Assembly (NCBI GenBank): GCA_037957365.1
Contig: JARHVA010000349.1
Location: 4,977,001-5,041,000 of the forward strand
Length of the DNA stretch: 64,000 nucleotides
Reading direction: 5' to 3'
From: Torreya grandis
Taxonomy: Eukaryota > Streptophyta > Pinopsida > Cupressales > Taxaceae
Below the pieces are notes generated by a model that ran no database searches, was not told the origin of the DNA, and saw only the letters and a list, made by a program, of their open reading frames with translations. A program made the position numbers and the translations under genes. This document shows, piece after piece, positions 38,271-49,143 of this stretch. Within the stretch, counting starts at the first letter, position 1. Each line of letters opens with the position of its first letter.

Positions 38271-39053
38271 CTAGGGCCCTCCTTGGGTTCTTTCTTTCTT
38301 TCTTTCGTTCATTTAGGTGCATTAGGTTCCTTCCTTTTCACATCCTCTCGTCTCTTCTTAATGACATCATAAGCAGGACTAAAACAAACTTTTCTTTTCT
38401 TTCTTGCACTTCTAGACTAGCTAAAACTCATATTCTTTGACTCTTTCTCCATTCATCTTCATACGAACAAACATTTCAACTTGGACATTAAAACACTTTG
38501 CATTCATTTCTGTTTGCCTGCATCTCTTAGACCACACATAGTAATTAAACTGCATATTGAATTAATCTAGATCACTTGATGTTACACGACCAAACCACCT
38601 ACACAAAACAAACATTTTAACTTACCTGAGACAAGGCCCGACTAGGATTTCATCCCCCAGTGGATACCTTACCCGTCACAGTGACCCTACTTGGATTTCA
38701 TCACCAAGGGGAAAGCCCACTCCGTTCTCTGGTGGAGTATAATCTCTAGGGGAGGTATATTTTGGCTAAGCAAAACCAGCTAACCACTGGAATCGTGAAG
38801 TGAGGGGAGCTTGCTCCTTAGCACCAGGCCACGTACCAGACCTAACACAGACTTCTTGAGCACCATAACTGACCCGAAACCATCCATAGACTTCTTCTAG
38901 GACCCGACTCAAAGCCAATCTTCCTCTACACACATTTTAAGGCATAAGCCACTATAATCCTAAAAAATTTTACTTCTAGGGTTTTAGGATCTGTTTGTGT
39001 CTTCATCTTTTTAGTTCTTATCTCCTTGTTTGAGCGTGTGAGGATGTTCTCTC
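38271..39053 (+). other. Element C leader
   Basis: Untranslated region between primer site and gag. It has a (TTCT)n run near 38285-38310 and the paired strings CCTACTTGGATTTCATC and CGACTAGGATTTCATC near 38637-38702. No coding signal. Confidence 0.6.
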
Positions 39054-42000
39054 TTGCCTTTTATGGTTTTGACATGCAGTCAAACCAAGACCCTTTTTTT
39101 TGACAACTCTAGCCGTCAACTGCTTTCGTCTACCCCATCTCTAACCCGTCCTATCATGAAGTTCCACTCAGAGACTGAAAGAACTCCTACAGGACCAACC
39201 CTAACCCCGACTCAAATTCCCATCATCCCTGAAGGGGACCAAGATTTCAAAAAATTCTTGGACCTCAATACCATAGCCCTTCATAACTATCTCACGAGAA
39301 ATCCAATGCGAGACCTTTCGGGTGACATGGCGATGACATCGACACCATTCATCATCCACCCCTTTTTAACTCAGCCTTTCGCTTCAACCGTTAACTCAAC
39401 CATGGCCAATATGGAAAGTTTGGCCTCTTCATCTAGACCGACCTCCATCGGGGTTTCGTTACCCCCTCAATCACCTGCAATTCAACCAAGTTCTACATTG
39501 TATCAGAACTTGATTGTTTCGACCCCTTACACTCTTGCGCCCACAAATGTAGGAGTGCCAACCTATCCCTCTACCAGTGCTACTATTCAACCACCTTTGG
39601 TGGTGCCTAGTCAACTTATACCTTTGACCTTCATGACGCAACCACCCTTAACCTCTACTTCTGCCCCTGCGACTAGTCATCCGTATGTTGCATCCTTATT
39701 GGTACAACTGACTACGTCGTATACCTCCTCTAGCCTCTTTCAAGTGCCTTACAACTTAGGGGGTGCTCCGTCCACCAATCTGTTAGCAGACGTCATCAAG
39801 ATGCTGATGGATAAAATGTCCAGCTATCTCTGGTTCAAGTAATGTCTTTTCATATGACCAGATTTACAATGAGCCCATTCATCCTTCTGTCCCTATCCGA
39901 CCATACCCAAACCATTGGGAACTTCCTAAATTTACTTGCTTTCAGAGTAAGGAAGACCCACAACAACATCTACGGGCATTCAGACATGCCTGTTATCTTA
40001 TTTCCCACGATGATGCGTTACTTTTACGCACGTTTCCTATGTCTCTTTCTGGCCCTACCCTTGACTGGTATAATTCTCTTACCAGACATTCTATCTTTTC
40101 ATTCATTCAACTCGCTCAATTATTCGTTGACCATTTCTCAATCAATATCACTAAACAAGTCTCGATCACAGACCTTTACTCCATTAGGCAATTTGACGAT
40201 GAATCAGTAGTTGATTTCGTCACCCGTTAGAGAGGCTTGATTAACCAGCTCTCTTTCTCCTTGCCTCAACCCGAGCTCATTGAGCTCTTTTCCCGAGCAT
40301 GTGTCAGTCACATCTCATCTACCTTGCAGGTTCAAACATTCCACACTTTCGACGAGGCCTTCACCATGGCCCGAAAGCTTGAACTCTGTGCTATTGAAGA
40401 AGATAAGGTCAAATTGTGTAACACTAACACAAGAACCAATGACCATTCTTCTTCCAGACCTTCTTCTACCCACTCTCAATCTAAGGGGTCGGTAAACAGT
40501 GTCATCTTTAGACCATCATCTTCAATAATAACTAACCGACCAGCATCTTCAACATTAAACTACATCAATAAACATTTTCAACGTCAATCCATACAGCGTC
40601 AATTCACTCCAATTGGAGAGTCATATGCCTCTGTCTTGGATAAACTCATCAAGTAGGGGGTCCTCAATCTCCCTTCAATCCAACCACATCAATTCGACCC
40701 CTCAACACCTATCCCTGCATGGTACAGGGAGAACCACTTTTATAACTATCACCGTGTCAAAGGCCATGATACGGATCACTGTCAAACTTTTAAAAACCTC
40801 ATCCAAGACATGCTAGACAAGGGCGATCTTATCTTAGATAACCCAAATGCATCGCCCAACCAAAACCTCGACATCTTCAAACAACCTTTTCCTAATCACC
40901 CACCTACTCAAGACAACATCCAAACCATGATCAATGACCCTCAAGACCATGATATACACACTGTCAACACTATCTTACCTCTTGTCCCTGACCAACCTTC
41001 TTCACAAGATGAAAGACTCTCTTCTCCTATTAGTCCTTCATCGACCTCTCTCATACTGGAGGACGCCTTGACCACACCTACGCCATTAGCCCTATCTTCA
41101 TCTGCAGACCCTACCTCGCCTATTCCTCAAGCACACATAGAAGGCACGATCATCCCTACCATCTGCCCACTTGAGGAGCCACCCTCTCCTATTTCTTCTC
41201 CACCAAGAGAAGACCCTATCCCTTCGCCCATTTCAATTGAGGAAGACCCAGTCATGGTTTCCTCTTGCCCTTTGCCTGAGATTGTTACATCTCACTCACC
41301 TCCGTCCACATCTAAACCCAAACCCGTATCTAACCTCGCCTCGCACAATAGTGGCCCTCAACTCAAACCCACGAAGACCACTAGACCACACCAGAGGACT
41401 CCTCCCCCACCTTCGTCATTACCTTCAATCCTAGGCCCACATCCATCCACTTTAATTGGAGTGCTTCCTACTCCCATCCTTCACAGAGGCACGTCGCCTC
41501 CATTAATATATCAACCTATCAAACATATATCTTCTCTAAATCATCGACCAACATCTCTTACACCTCTCAAACCAACGTCATCAACCCTCACTACAATAAA
41601 ATATCCAAACTCGTTAGCAGGTTCTTATACCTTGCTGTTACGGCACTTGTTGCAGTCATCTCGCCTCAACCTTCCACCTCTCAAACCATATCAATCTCTC
41701 AGACCTAAACCACCTTGGTTCAATGACACTCGTATTTGTGCGTATCATCGCATGCCTGGACATGACAAAGAGCATTGTTGTGCCCTCAAGGTCACCATTC
41801 ACCAATGTCTGGGAAATGACACCTCTCTTCTTGACCACGTTATCAAGCCTTCAACACCGCCCCTCTCATCAACTCTCGGATCAAGACCCTCTTGGTTCGA
41901 CAACTCTAAATACTGTCACTATCATCATACTCTGGGACATGACACTGGGCATTGTTGCGCTCTTAAAGTTGTCATTCGTCACCACTGGAGAAAGGATTCC

Positions 42001-42555
42001 CTTCTCATCAAGGATCCTCTTGACCACCTCTTTACCAAATCATCAACACCAACCCATGCCTCTCCAACCTCATCACCTAAATTAGGATCTCCACGCTAGG
42101 TTCTGGTTCCTTTGTCACCTTTAACCCCCTTATTCAACATCAACATAGTCCATCTGACCACTAAACCTCAACCGACCTTAACCAATCCGTCAAACATTCT
42201 CCCTAGCCGCTGGGGGAATTTAACCTTCATTCAAACCTCGACCAATTTTTCAACACAGTCTCAACCACATATCAATCACTCTTTCAACTTAGCCTCAACC
42301 AGACTAGCAACCAAACATTTAACCCAACCTCAACCAAGCATTCGACCCAACCAAAGACCAAATACCAACCAATCAACCCTCGACCAACCATTGACCAACC
42401 ATCAAATGACCAAATCTCAACCAAACATTGACCAACCTTTTTATCCACACATTGAACCAGTCTCGATCAATCAACGACCATATCAGTCAACTCCACATCC
42501 ACCATCAACATCTGACCAATCTGGAAAGAGCCAAATGGGGCAAGTCTGCTCCTAA
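39054..42555 (+). pseudogene. gag: Element C gag pseudogene (long, Pro/Ser-rich, repeated CHC modules)
   Basis: The first part (39054-39842) is a Ser/Thr/Pro-rich N-terminal arm ending MLMDKMSSY. A one-base shift near 39825 leads to the capsid domain in the next frame: IRPYPNHWELPKF, DPQQHLRAFRHACYLISHDD, FPMSLSGPTLDWYNSL and QVSITDLYSIRQFDDESVVD. An in-frame TAG at 40228 sits where Trp is usual. The frame then continues through a second TAG at 40654 to a zinc-knuckle-like module YHRVKGHDTDHCQTFKNLI. Two more modules follow at about 41733-41800 (CAYHRMPGHDKEHCCALKV) and 41910-41975 (CHYHHTLGHDTGHCCALKV) in the 429-codon stretch 40810-42099. A third TAG at 42097 precedes an Asn/Gln/Pro-rich tail. 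The capsid is well conserved. Only one frameshift and three amber stops break the whole gene. Confidence 0.9.
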
Positions 42556-42679
42556 TTGGCTCAGACCTTTTATTATCATGCACAAGTATGGATCAGGGAC
42601 TTATTGTCTATCTTATCTTGATGGACGCCCAGAACCTGAGCCTCTTAATGCGTTGCATCTGCGACCATTCTACTGTTAG
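42530..42679 (+). pseudogene. pol: Element C pol C-terminal remnant
   Basis: The frame reads SAPNWLRPFIIMHKYGSGTY, then CLSYLDGRPEPEPLNALHLR and PFYC before a stop at 42677. This is the very end of a Tat-type integrase/polyprotein, here joined to gag with no protease, RT, RNase H or integrase core between. It is in a different frame from the gag tail it overlaps. It shows that the element derives from a full-length ancestor. Confidence 0.75.
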
Positions 42680-42930
42680 TCAAGTATTCATCCACTTGAC
42701 ACTTAACTTGAGCTCATCCCTTGAGCAATCCCCATCCTCTTAATCCTACTTCCTTTCAACCCTATTCCTCTTAACAATTCCTATAACCCTTTTATGCTGT
42801 ATGGATGCTTTGTCCTCATAAAAGGGAGCCCTTGATCTTCTATAATCTTGTCCACGACTCACATTTCTATCAAAACAAATCAAGATGTCACAATATCCAT
42901 GGTCACTATATCAATATCAAAATCAAAAAG

Positions 42931-43057
42931 TAGACTGCTCCCTCGAAGGACAGCTGTACTATCATTGCTGTAATTAATAGACTGCTCCCTCGAAGGACAG
43001 CTATTCAAAAGCCTTTATATTAAACAAAAATCTAGACCACTCCCTTGAAGGATGGCT
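42931..43057 (+). repeat. Three copies of a 25-bp motif
   Basis: TAGACTGCTCCCTCGAAGGA plus CAGCT occurs at 42931 and 42978 without change. A third, mutated copy (TAGACCACTCCCTTGAAGGA then TGGCT) begins at 43033. Spacing is 47 and 55 bp. Confidence 0.85.
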
Positions 43058-43842
43058 ATGACTAAATTGGCAATAAACAACACTATTTTAGAAGCTTCCC
43101 GCATTTATCAGCTTCACAACTGACCACCAAGCAAATGACATCTCTATGCAGGCTTCCCGCATTGATCAGTCTGCGCCAAAAAAAAATAAAAAAAAAATGA
43201 ATGAGTCATGGACTTGACTTATAGTTGTCTCAGGGTCTCCTATAAAAAGGGGCATAGTTATCTCTGCTCTTAAAATGGGTTACCCTCTTTTCTCCTCCTA
43301 TCACCTGCTCAAGGGACTTCGAGCTCACTTTAATGTCGAAGTGATTCGATTACCGCTCTAACATAACTATGGTCAATGACGTCACGCATGAATGGGGCTC
43401 TTGGTTCTCATAACCCCTATCTATGCTATCTTTTTGGTCCTTGTCAATGAAAGAGCAATATGCCTTTCACGTATCTTTCACTTTGGCCACATTTAACCAA
43501 ACCTTTTTCAACCTAAACATTCTCAAACCAACAACTTGACAACATGACATTATCATCATCCTTGTCCTTTTCACATAGTTTCTATGGACACCAGTACACA
43601 TGGAAACTATCAACCAGACTCAATTTATGTTAAGCATAAACCAATACTTTCTGAAGCATAAATAAACCTTCACTCATTTTTAGCATACATCCATTACGAC
43701 TATGGAAACTTGCTAGGGATGAAAGCCTTTCGACCAATTCTATAGAATACACCATCTATAGCATCATCTTATCCTCATCTTCCCCTCATCATTTCGACAC
43801 TTGACCACATCCAATCATCGACCATTCTCTTCCATTTGTCCG

Positions 43843-44110
43843 AACTACATTGGTCTGAGGCCCTATGACCAGGGCTATGTAGGCAGCACTCAGATAACAC
43901 ATCCTCTGAGGTTAGCTCGACCACCCCCGTTTGTTCATCTCCTTGATGGACAAACCTTCTCTTCTATAACTTTGATCAAGACCAATCATTTTCTTTGACC
44001 ATTCCTCCCTTTTAGGGAGAACTACATTGGCCTGAGGCCCTTCACACAAGGGCTATGTAGGCAGCACTCAGATCACATGATGTTTTCTGAGTTTAGCTCG
44101 GCCACATCCT
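43843..44110 (+). repeat. Tandem repeat with 177-bp period
   Basis: AACTACATTGGYCTGAGGCC, then GGGCTATGTAGGCAGCACTC, then AGCTCGRCCAC occur at 43843 and again at 44020. The second copy is partial. Confidence 0.85.
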
Positions 44111-44686
44111 TTCGTTCATCCATTCACCTTGACCCATGACCATTGGAGATCATGCCTATCTCCTCCAACCTCGACCACTTCCAAGACACTATTGCCTTGG
44201 TTGTTTTTGCATGTATGTTCCCTCATGACTGGTTAGCAGAATTGTGTGCAGCCCTTTTTGGACCCTCACAAGTATAGGATCGCAAGCCAGTTGATCCACA
44301 CTACTTGTGACTTTTTCATGATTCTAGGAGCACTTCCTAAGCCTGGGACACCTAGAACGCGATGACCCATTGGGAGCTTCAGCTTAGATTGAGTGACCCG
44401 ATCAGCAGACGACTAAATGCTGGGGCCCGGTTACTTCAATTTTGGCACTCTTCGACCCTTGACCTGCAACACTTTTAACCTGACCATCTCGTGTAGTGGT
44501 ATGCACGCAATCATAACTTTTGCAGCATTCACCCTCACCCCTTTTCCATCCACTCTTTGTCAAATCAGCACCCGATTCCCGGTTCCCCTTCCCTCGACTC
44601 CTGCTTTGAGGGGGAATACCTTATCCATAATCAGGACAATCACTCCTATTTTTGTCTTGCAGTTCATCTAGAACAACCAACAAGAC

Positions 44687-44699
44687 AAAAAGGGGCAAA
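44687..44699 (+). other. Element C polypurine tract
   Basis: AAAAAGGGGCAAA directly precedes the TG of the 3' LTR at 44700, the position and sequence expected for the plus-strand priming site. Confidence 0.88.
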
Positions 44700-45991
44700 T
44701 GTAGACACTGAAATCATGTCAACTCCCTTGGTCATCCCCCATATTATTCTTCTTCGCCTATTTAACTCTTGTCGATCACTTTTTCTACCAGCCTTGGCCC
44801 TGGCAGCATGTAAAAATGAGCATAGAGCTAAAGCTAGACTCTATCCCCATTGTGCATCTGTCGATGACGGTCGTTACCTGGCTGATGTCACCGACGTCAG
44901 TCACTTATTGGCCGACGTCGGCAATCCTACCGACGTCGGTCACCTTTCTATTATCCGTTATTAGTTATCATTCAGTTCCCAATCGGTTTCCTGAACAGTT
45001 ATCAAACCGTCTCTCGAACCGTCCCTTGCCTTCATCAGCATCTGCCAATTGATCAATCAACTGATCAATCAATCAATCCATCGAGCCCAAACTCTGACAT
45101 TCACAGACTCTTGCAATCAACACTCTCGCAATCAACCAACTCCGGCATCAACCAATCTGCGTTCGCTTCAATTCTACTACACAGACAACTTCAACAACGT
45201 CAATCATGTCTTCGCACTGTGATAGGTAAGTATTCTCATCTGTTTATTTTTATCTTTGGTTATTACTTGCTTGCTATTTCCATACTCTATATTCTGTCTA
45301 GACTTGTCCTTCGGTAAAACCCCAGAGCCTGTTTAGACTCGACCTTATCTTGACTAGATCCTGTCCAAAACCCTACCCAGAACCTGTCCAAAACCTTGCC
45401 TAGACTCTGCCCTGACTTTGTCTCGACTCCATCAGATCCTGTCCTGACCCTGTCAAGACCCTATCCCAACTCTGTCAGACCTTTTGCAACTCATCCAGAC
45501 TCTATCCAGAACCTGCCCCGACCAACGCCGGTCACTACCCCGACTAACACCGATAGTTTGACCGACGTCGGCACATTCCCTGACCGATGTCGGCACCACA
45601 GAGACCGACGCCAGCGATTGTGCAGAACATTTTACTTCATTATTAGGTATGCATTTTATTTTTTGTCCTTTATTTCTATCATTTTATCTTTTATATCTAC
45701 TTCAGTCCAATATTCTGCACTTTTTTTATCAGTGGGTTGATATCCTTCTAGGAAGTCTTCATACTTCTGGGATCAGGCGTTTGCCTGACAGCCCACCATA
45801 TCCTTTGACTAACGTTTTTCCATGTTTCAGCCTTTCTTCTTCGCAGGTGTCATTCCTCCACAGCCAAAGAGGAGAATCTTCCAATGTCTAATTTCGGTGC
45901 GCATATCTTTATCAGGTACTTCTAGCCTTGACCATTTCTTTTAGTTTCTTATTTCTTCTTTGAATGTAGAAAGCAATTTTGCATAGAAACA
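44700..45991 (+). repeat. Element C 3' LTR (1292 bp)
   Basis: It starts TGTAGACACT and ends AAACA. In the first ~330 bp about 21 differences from the 5' LTR were counted by eye, nearly all transitions and many at CpG. Followed by the CTAAG duplication at 45992-45996. Confidence 0.95.
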
Positions 45992-47509
45992 CTAAGAACC
46001 ATAGTGACCCATTTTTTTACATGTGGAAGGGTAAATTAATACAAAATGGGCATAAAGGTGTTAGTTTGAGCTTAAAAACAAGGATATTGTGAGCATATTT
46101 TTGCACAATGAAGTTATGGAGTGAGAATGAATCCCAAGAAATCTGAGAAAACCTTTTGGTATCCTCCATGTTGACCTCTGTGATTGATTTAATAGGTATA
46201 AAGGTGTAGGTGTTGAAATGCATGGCTTAATGCATCCAAAAGAGGTCAAATGATGCAATCAGGCTAATGGTGCCACTCTGTGAGTTCTATAAGGTAATAT
46301 TAATTTAATATATTGAAAAAGTGGCTCACATCTCTGGTGTTTAGGCCAAGATTCATGGCTTAGGTATACAAATAGACCAATACATGGCTTATATGCTCGT
46401 TATGTCATGAATAGATGGAGAAGAGTATAGTTTGGGGAGTTATAATGTTCTAAATCTTTTTAGGGAAGTCTATTACATTATTTAAAATCCATGTGGCTAG
46501 TTTATACCCTTAAAAAAACCACTATAGTAGGCCATTCAACTTGCAGACACATAGAAATCACTAAATAGGCATGTTACTCATAGAAAAGGCAACTCAAAGT
46601 GCTCATTATAGATTGAATATTATACATGGGGATTCCAACCATTCATGGAAGTTAAGGAATCTTATGTGTTTGAATTTTATGTAAGTGGTTTAGATATCCA
46701 GCTCTGATCTCTATCAAGCATGATTAAGACTCCCAAACACCCCTAAACCTCCCTTATACCCTAATAGTGACCCATCTAGAGAGGATTAGGGGAAAATGCA
46801 TTCAAATGCCTATAGATTTCTGTTTAAATACTTGTATCATATTATTATCTCATAGAGGCTCATGTCCATGGATTTAGATAGTACAAGAACTATATAAACA
46901 CCTCCTAAAGAGGTAAATTTGTTGGGTTTTAGGCATAATTTATGTTTTATAGCTTAACTATAAATTTTAAATCATAGAAAGGATAATCTTGAGACTTTTT
47001 ATACTCATTCAATGCCAATATGGTACATGGGATTGGTTAAAAGTGTCTCTACCACCTACATCTATACTGCCAATTTGTGAAGCAATTCAAGGGGTGTAGT
47101 CATACAAGACTAATGTGTGTTGTAGGTAATGAAAAATTAAAATGTATTAATGCCAATACATAATAGGTTATATAAGGATGATCTAAGTCTTATCAAATGA
47201 ATTTGGAGCCTAGTTCAATTGTTTGATCATTCAAATGACAAGTATGAACAAAAAGCTAGAGGACAAGCAACATAGGTCTATTTATCTGGAAAATAAAAGA
47301 GTCTAACAAGCCAAGAATGGCATTTTAGAAATGATGATCCATATTCAAACGTGTGTACCTACCATCAATGTGATCTTATCCCAAATGAAGGCCATTATGA
47401 CAAGTTGGAGGTAATTTCATGGACCATTTAGCATGCACATCAATGGAGAGTTTGCCTAATGCCTTAAGGAGGCCCATTAACACTCTATATGCATTGAGTA
47501 ACTACCAAT
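45992..47509 (+). repeat. Element A right LTR, piece 3 (truncated)
   Basis: It matches the left LTR from about 10236 to 11705 (GTTAGTTTGAGCTTAAAAAC, TAGTAGGCCATTC, GACAAGTTGGAGGTAATTT). The match stops abruptly at TAACTACCAAT (47509). What follows is the inverted leader of another A-family copy, so about 640 bp of this LTR are missing. Confidence 0.85.
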
Positions 47510-48213
47510 TAAGGAATTATTAGAGGTTACAAGTTACACCCAAGTTGAGGAGAGGAGTTTTTAGGTCCAATCCTCAAACCTAGTCCAACATGGAAATGAC
47601 CTTAGGCTATGGGTTACCTAATTTTAGTCAAACCTCTAGATTTTAAGGGGCCAACTCCCCTAATTTGATCATCTCAATTCTCTCTCTAAGACCAAAAAGT
47701 TATGGGTATTAAAATGGTAAATAATATTGCATAATTTAAATCCTACTCTAAAGTGTGGTGATGTACCTAATGATCTTTCATCTACTCTCTAAGCTTAAAC
47801 TCTTTATCACATTAATAGACTATGGATAGAACTAACACACTACCTTGAATGACTTATAAGCAATAGTGTTTCACCTAGAGGTTAGCTAGATTGACTGAAG
47901 AAAGAGGCAAATGAGGATAAGTCATGTTTAAATGGCACTTACAACTAAACATCCACTTCAAACTCATTACATCAACATCAAGACACACTAGATGACCTAC
48001 AAAGAAGGTTTATTAGTACTTAGGTGGAACTTCGACCTATAGAAGGGAAGATAAAACCACTTTTTTCATATCAAGACAAGTAGAAAACACTAAGTATTAA
48101 TCATGGAGTAGCTACAAGTATTCTATTCATTTATCTAAGAGGTGTACAAGTACAGGTATTAGTAGAGTTTCCTCATACCAGCCTATAGGATAAAAACTAA
48201 GGTTAAAAGCCTG

Positions 48214-48270
<57 letters not shown>

Positions 48271-49143
48271 AAATGAAGAGAGAGAGAAGGAGAAATTTGG
48301 CATTAAAAATTGGCTAAGGGGTCATTAATGACCAAGGTCCACTCCAAATGTAATTACATTAGTTATGCAATCCCTTTTACTCTTTCTCCATGCATTGATG
48401 CTCCTTAAAGGCTCCTTTTGGCATTTAAAATGAGGTGATGGGGGTTGATTCAACTAAACTTATGCTTAAAAATGGTTTAACCTACTCAAAATAGTCTTTC
48501 ACTCCTCCCAATGGTAGTTATGTAGCATATATGGGTGTAATTAGGCCTCTTAAGAGGTGTTGAGCAGTCCACTAGCCTTTGAATGAAGATCATACCTTGA
48601 AACTACCTCTACCTTATATAGTGGCCTTGAAAGTAAATTATTTTCACTTAAATTATTAGTTACCAGGCATTACAACCTACATTAACTTCATTCCTTAGAC
48701 TTTCTACACAAAACTTGAGTCCTTTTGATGACCAAATAGGTCTACTAAGCTAATTAGGCCTAGTTGCCCAACTGTTTGCATTAGGTAGCCATGAAATACC
48801 TATAAGAGATATTTATAACCTATGAAAACATGATATACATACCTTAAAAAACATATTATATATTTATACAATCATTAGGCACTTGAAAATCCACTCCCCC
48901 TAGTTGACTAGTCCACCTTCTTCAAGCATTTATAGATTGATAGTTTTAAATGCTCTTGAAAAAACATTTTTAGCTAAATATTTGGTCATTTTATGCCTTG
49001 ATAATATAAATTAAGTCCCATACTAACTATACCAATAATAGGAATCAATATGGACTACCATATACCCTTCTTTCTACTTAAAACTCTAAAAAAGTATGGA
49101 TTTTTTATAAGCCATACCATATCCATAAAATCAAATACCATGG
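47510..49143 (-). mobile_element. Inverted A-family copy, leader and start of LTR
   Basis: On the minus strand 47700-47520 reads like A's leader (CATGTTGGACTAGGTTTGAG, then CTCCTCTCCTCA). 47771-47755 holds the shared primer-site block and 47771 onwards the LTR end (TGATC, complement of GATCA). 48519-48650 is an inverted match to 47401-47509. CATGG at 49139-49143 is the left target duplication of element D. A (TA)n run lies inside. Confidence 0.75.
48216..48268. repeat. (TA)n microsatellite, about 26 repeats
   Basis: An uninterrupted TA run of about 53 bp, followed by a GA-rich tail (AGAGAGAGAAGGAG). It lies in the inverted A-family LTR and has no counterpart in the left LTR of A, so it expanded after insertion. 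Confidence 0.95.

Larger units (their letters stand above)
42680..44686 (+). other. Element C 3' untranslated region
   Basis: About 2 kb without a sustained gene. It holds the short repeats described separately and a CTTCCCGCATTNATCAG pair at about 43093 and 43152. Long 3' noncoding regions rich in short repeats are usual in Tat-type elements. Confidence 0.65.
36947..45991 (+). mobile_element. Element C: non-autonomous gag-only Ty3/gypsy (Tat-type) retrotransposon
   Basis: The boundaries are exact. It starts TGTAGACACC at 36947 and ends AAACA at 45991, with CTAAG on both sides (36942-36946 and 45992-45996). It has 1.3-kb LTRs, a primer site, gag, a remnant of the pol C-terminus, a 2-kb 3' region with short repeats, and a polypurine tract. 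Protease, RT, RNase H and most of integrase are absent, so it would need a helper. It is visibly richer in G+C, and in C on the plus strand, than the surrounding DNA. LTRs differ by about 6% in the first 330 bp, mostly transitions, so it is the youngest element here. Confidence 0.93.
6505..47509 (+). mobile_element. Element A: giant-LTR Ty3/gypsy retrotransposon hosting two nested insertions
   Basis: Element A has a left LTR at 6505-12348, a plus-strand internal region with gag, protease, RNase H, RT, RNase H and integrase (12349-19020), and a right LTR in three pieces (19021-19875, 34465-36946, 45992-47509). The pieces collinearly match the left LTR once elements B and C are removed. The last several hundred bases of the right LTR are missing at 47509. 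All coding parts are riddled with stops. An RNase H between protease and RT suggests a relative of the dual-RNase-H Tat lineage. The exact left end is uncertain (6505 or 6569). Confidence 0.85.
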
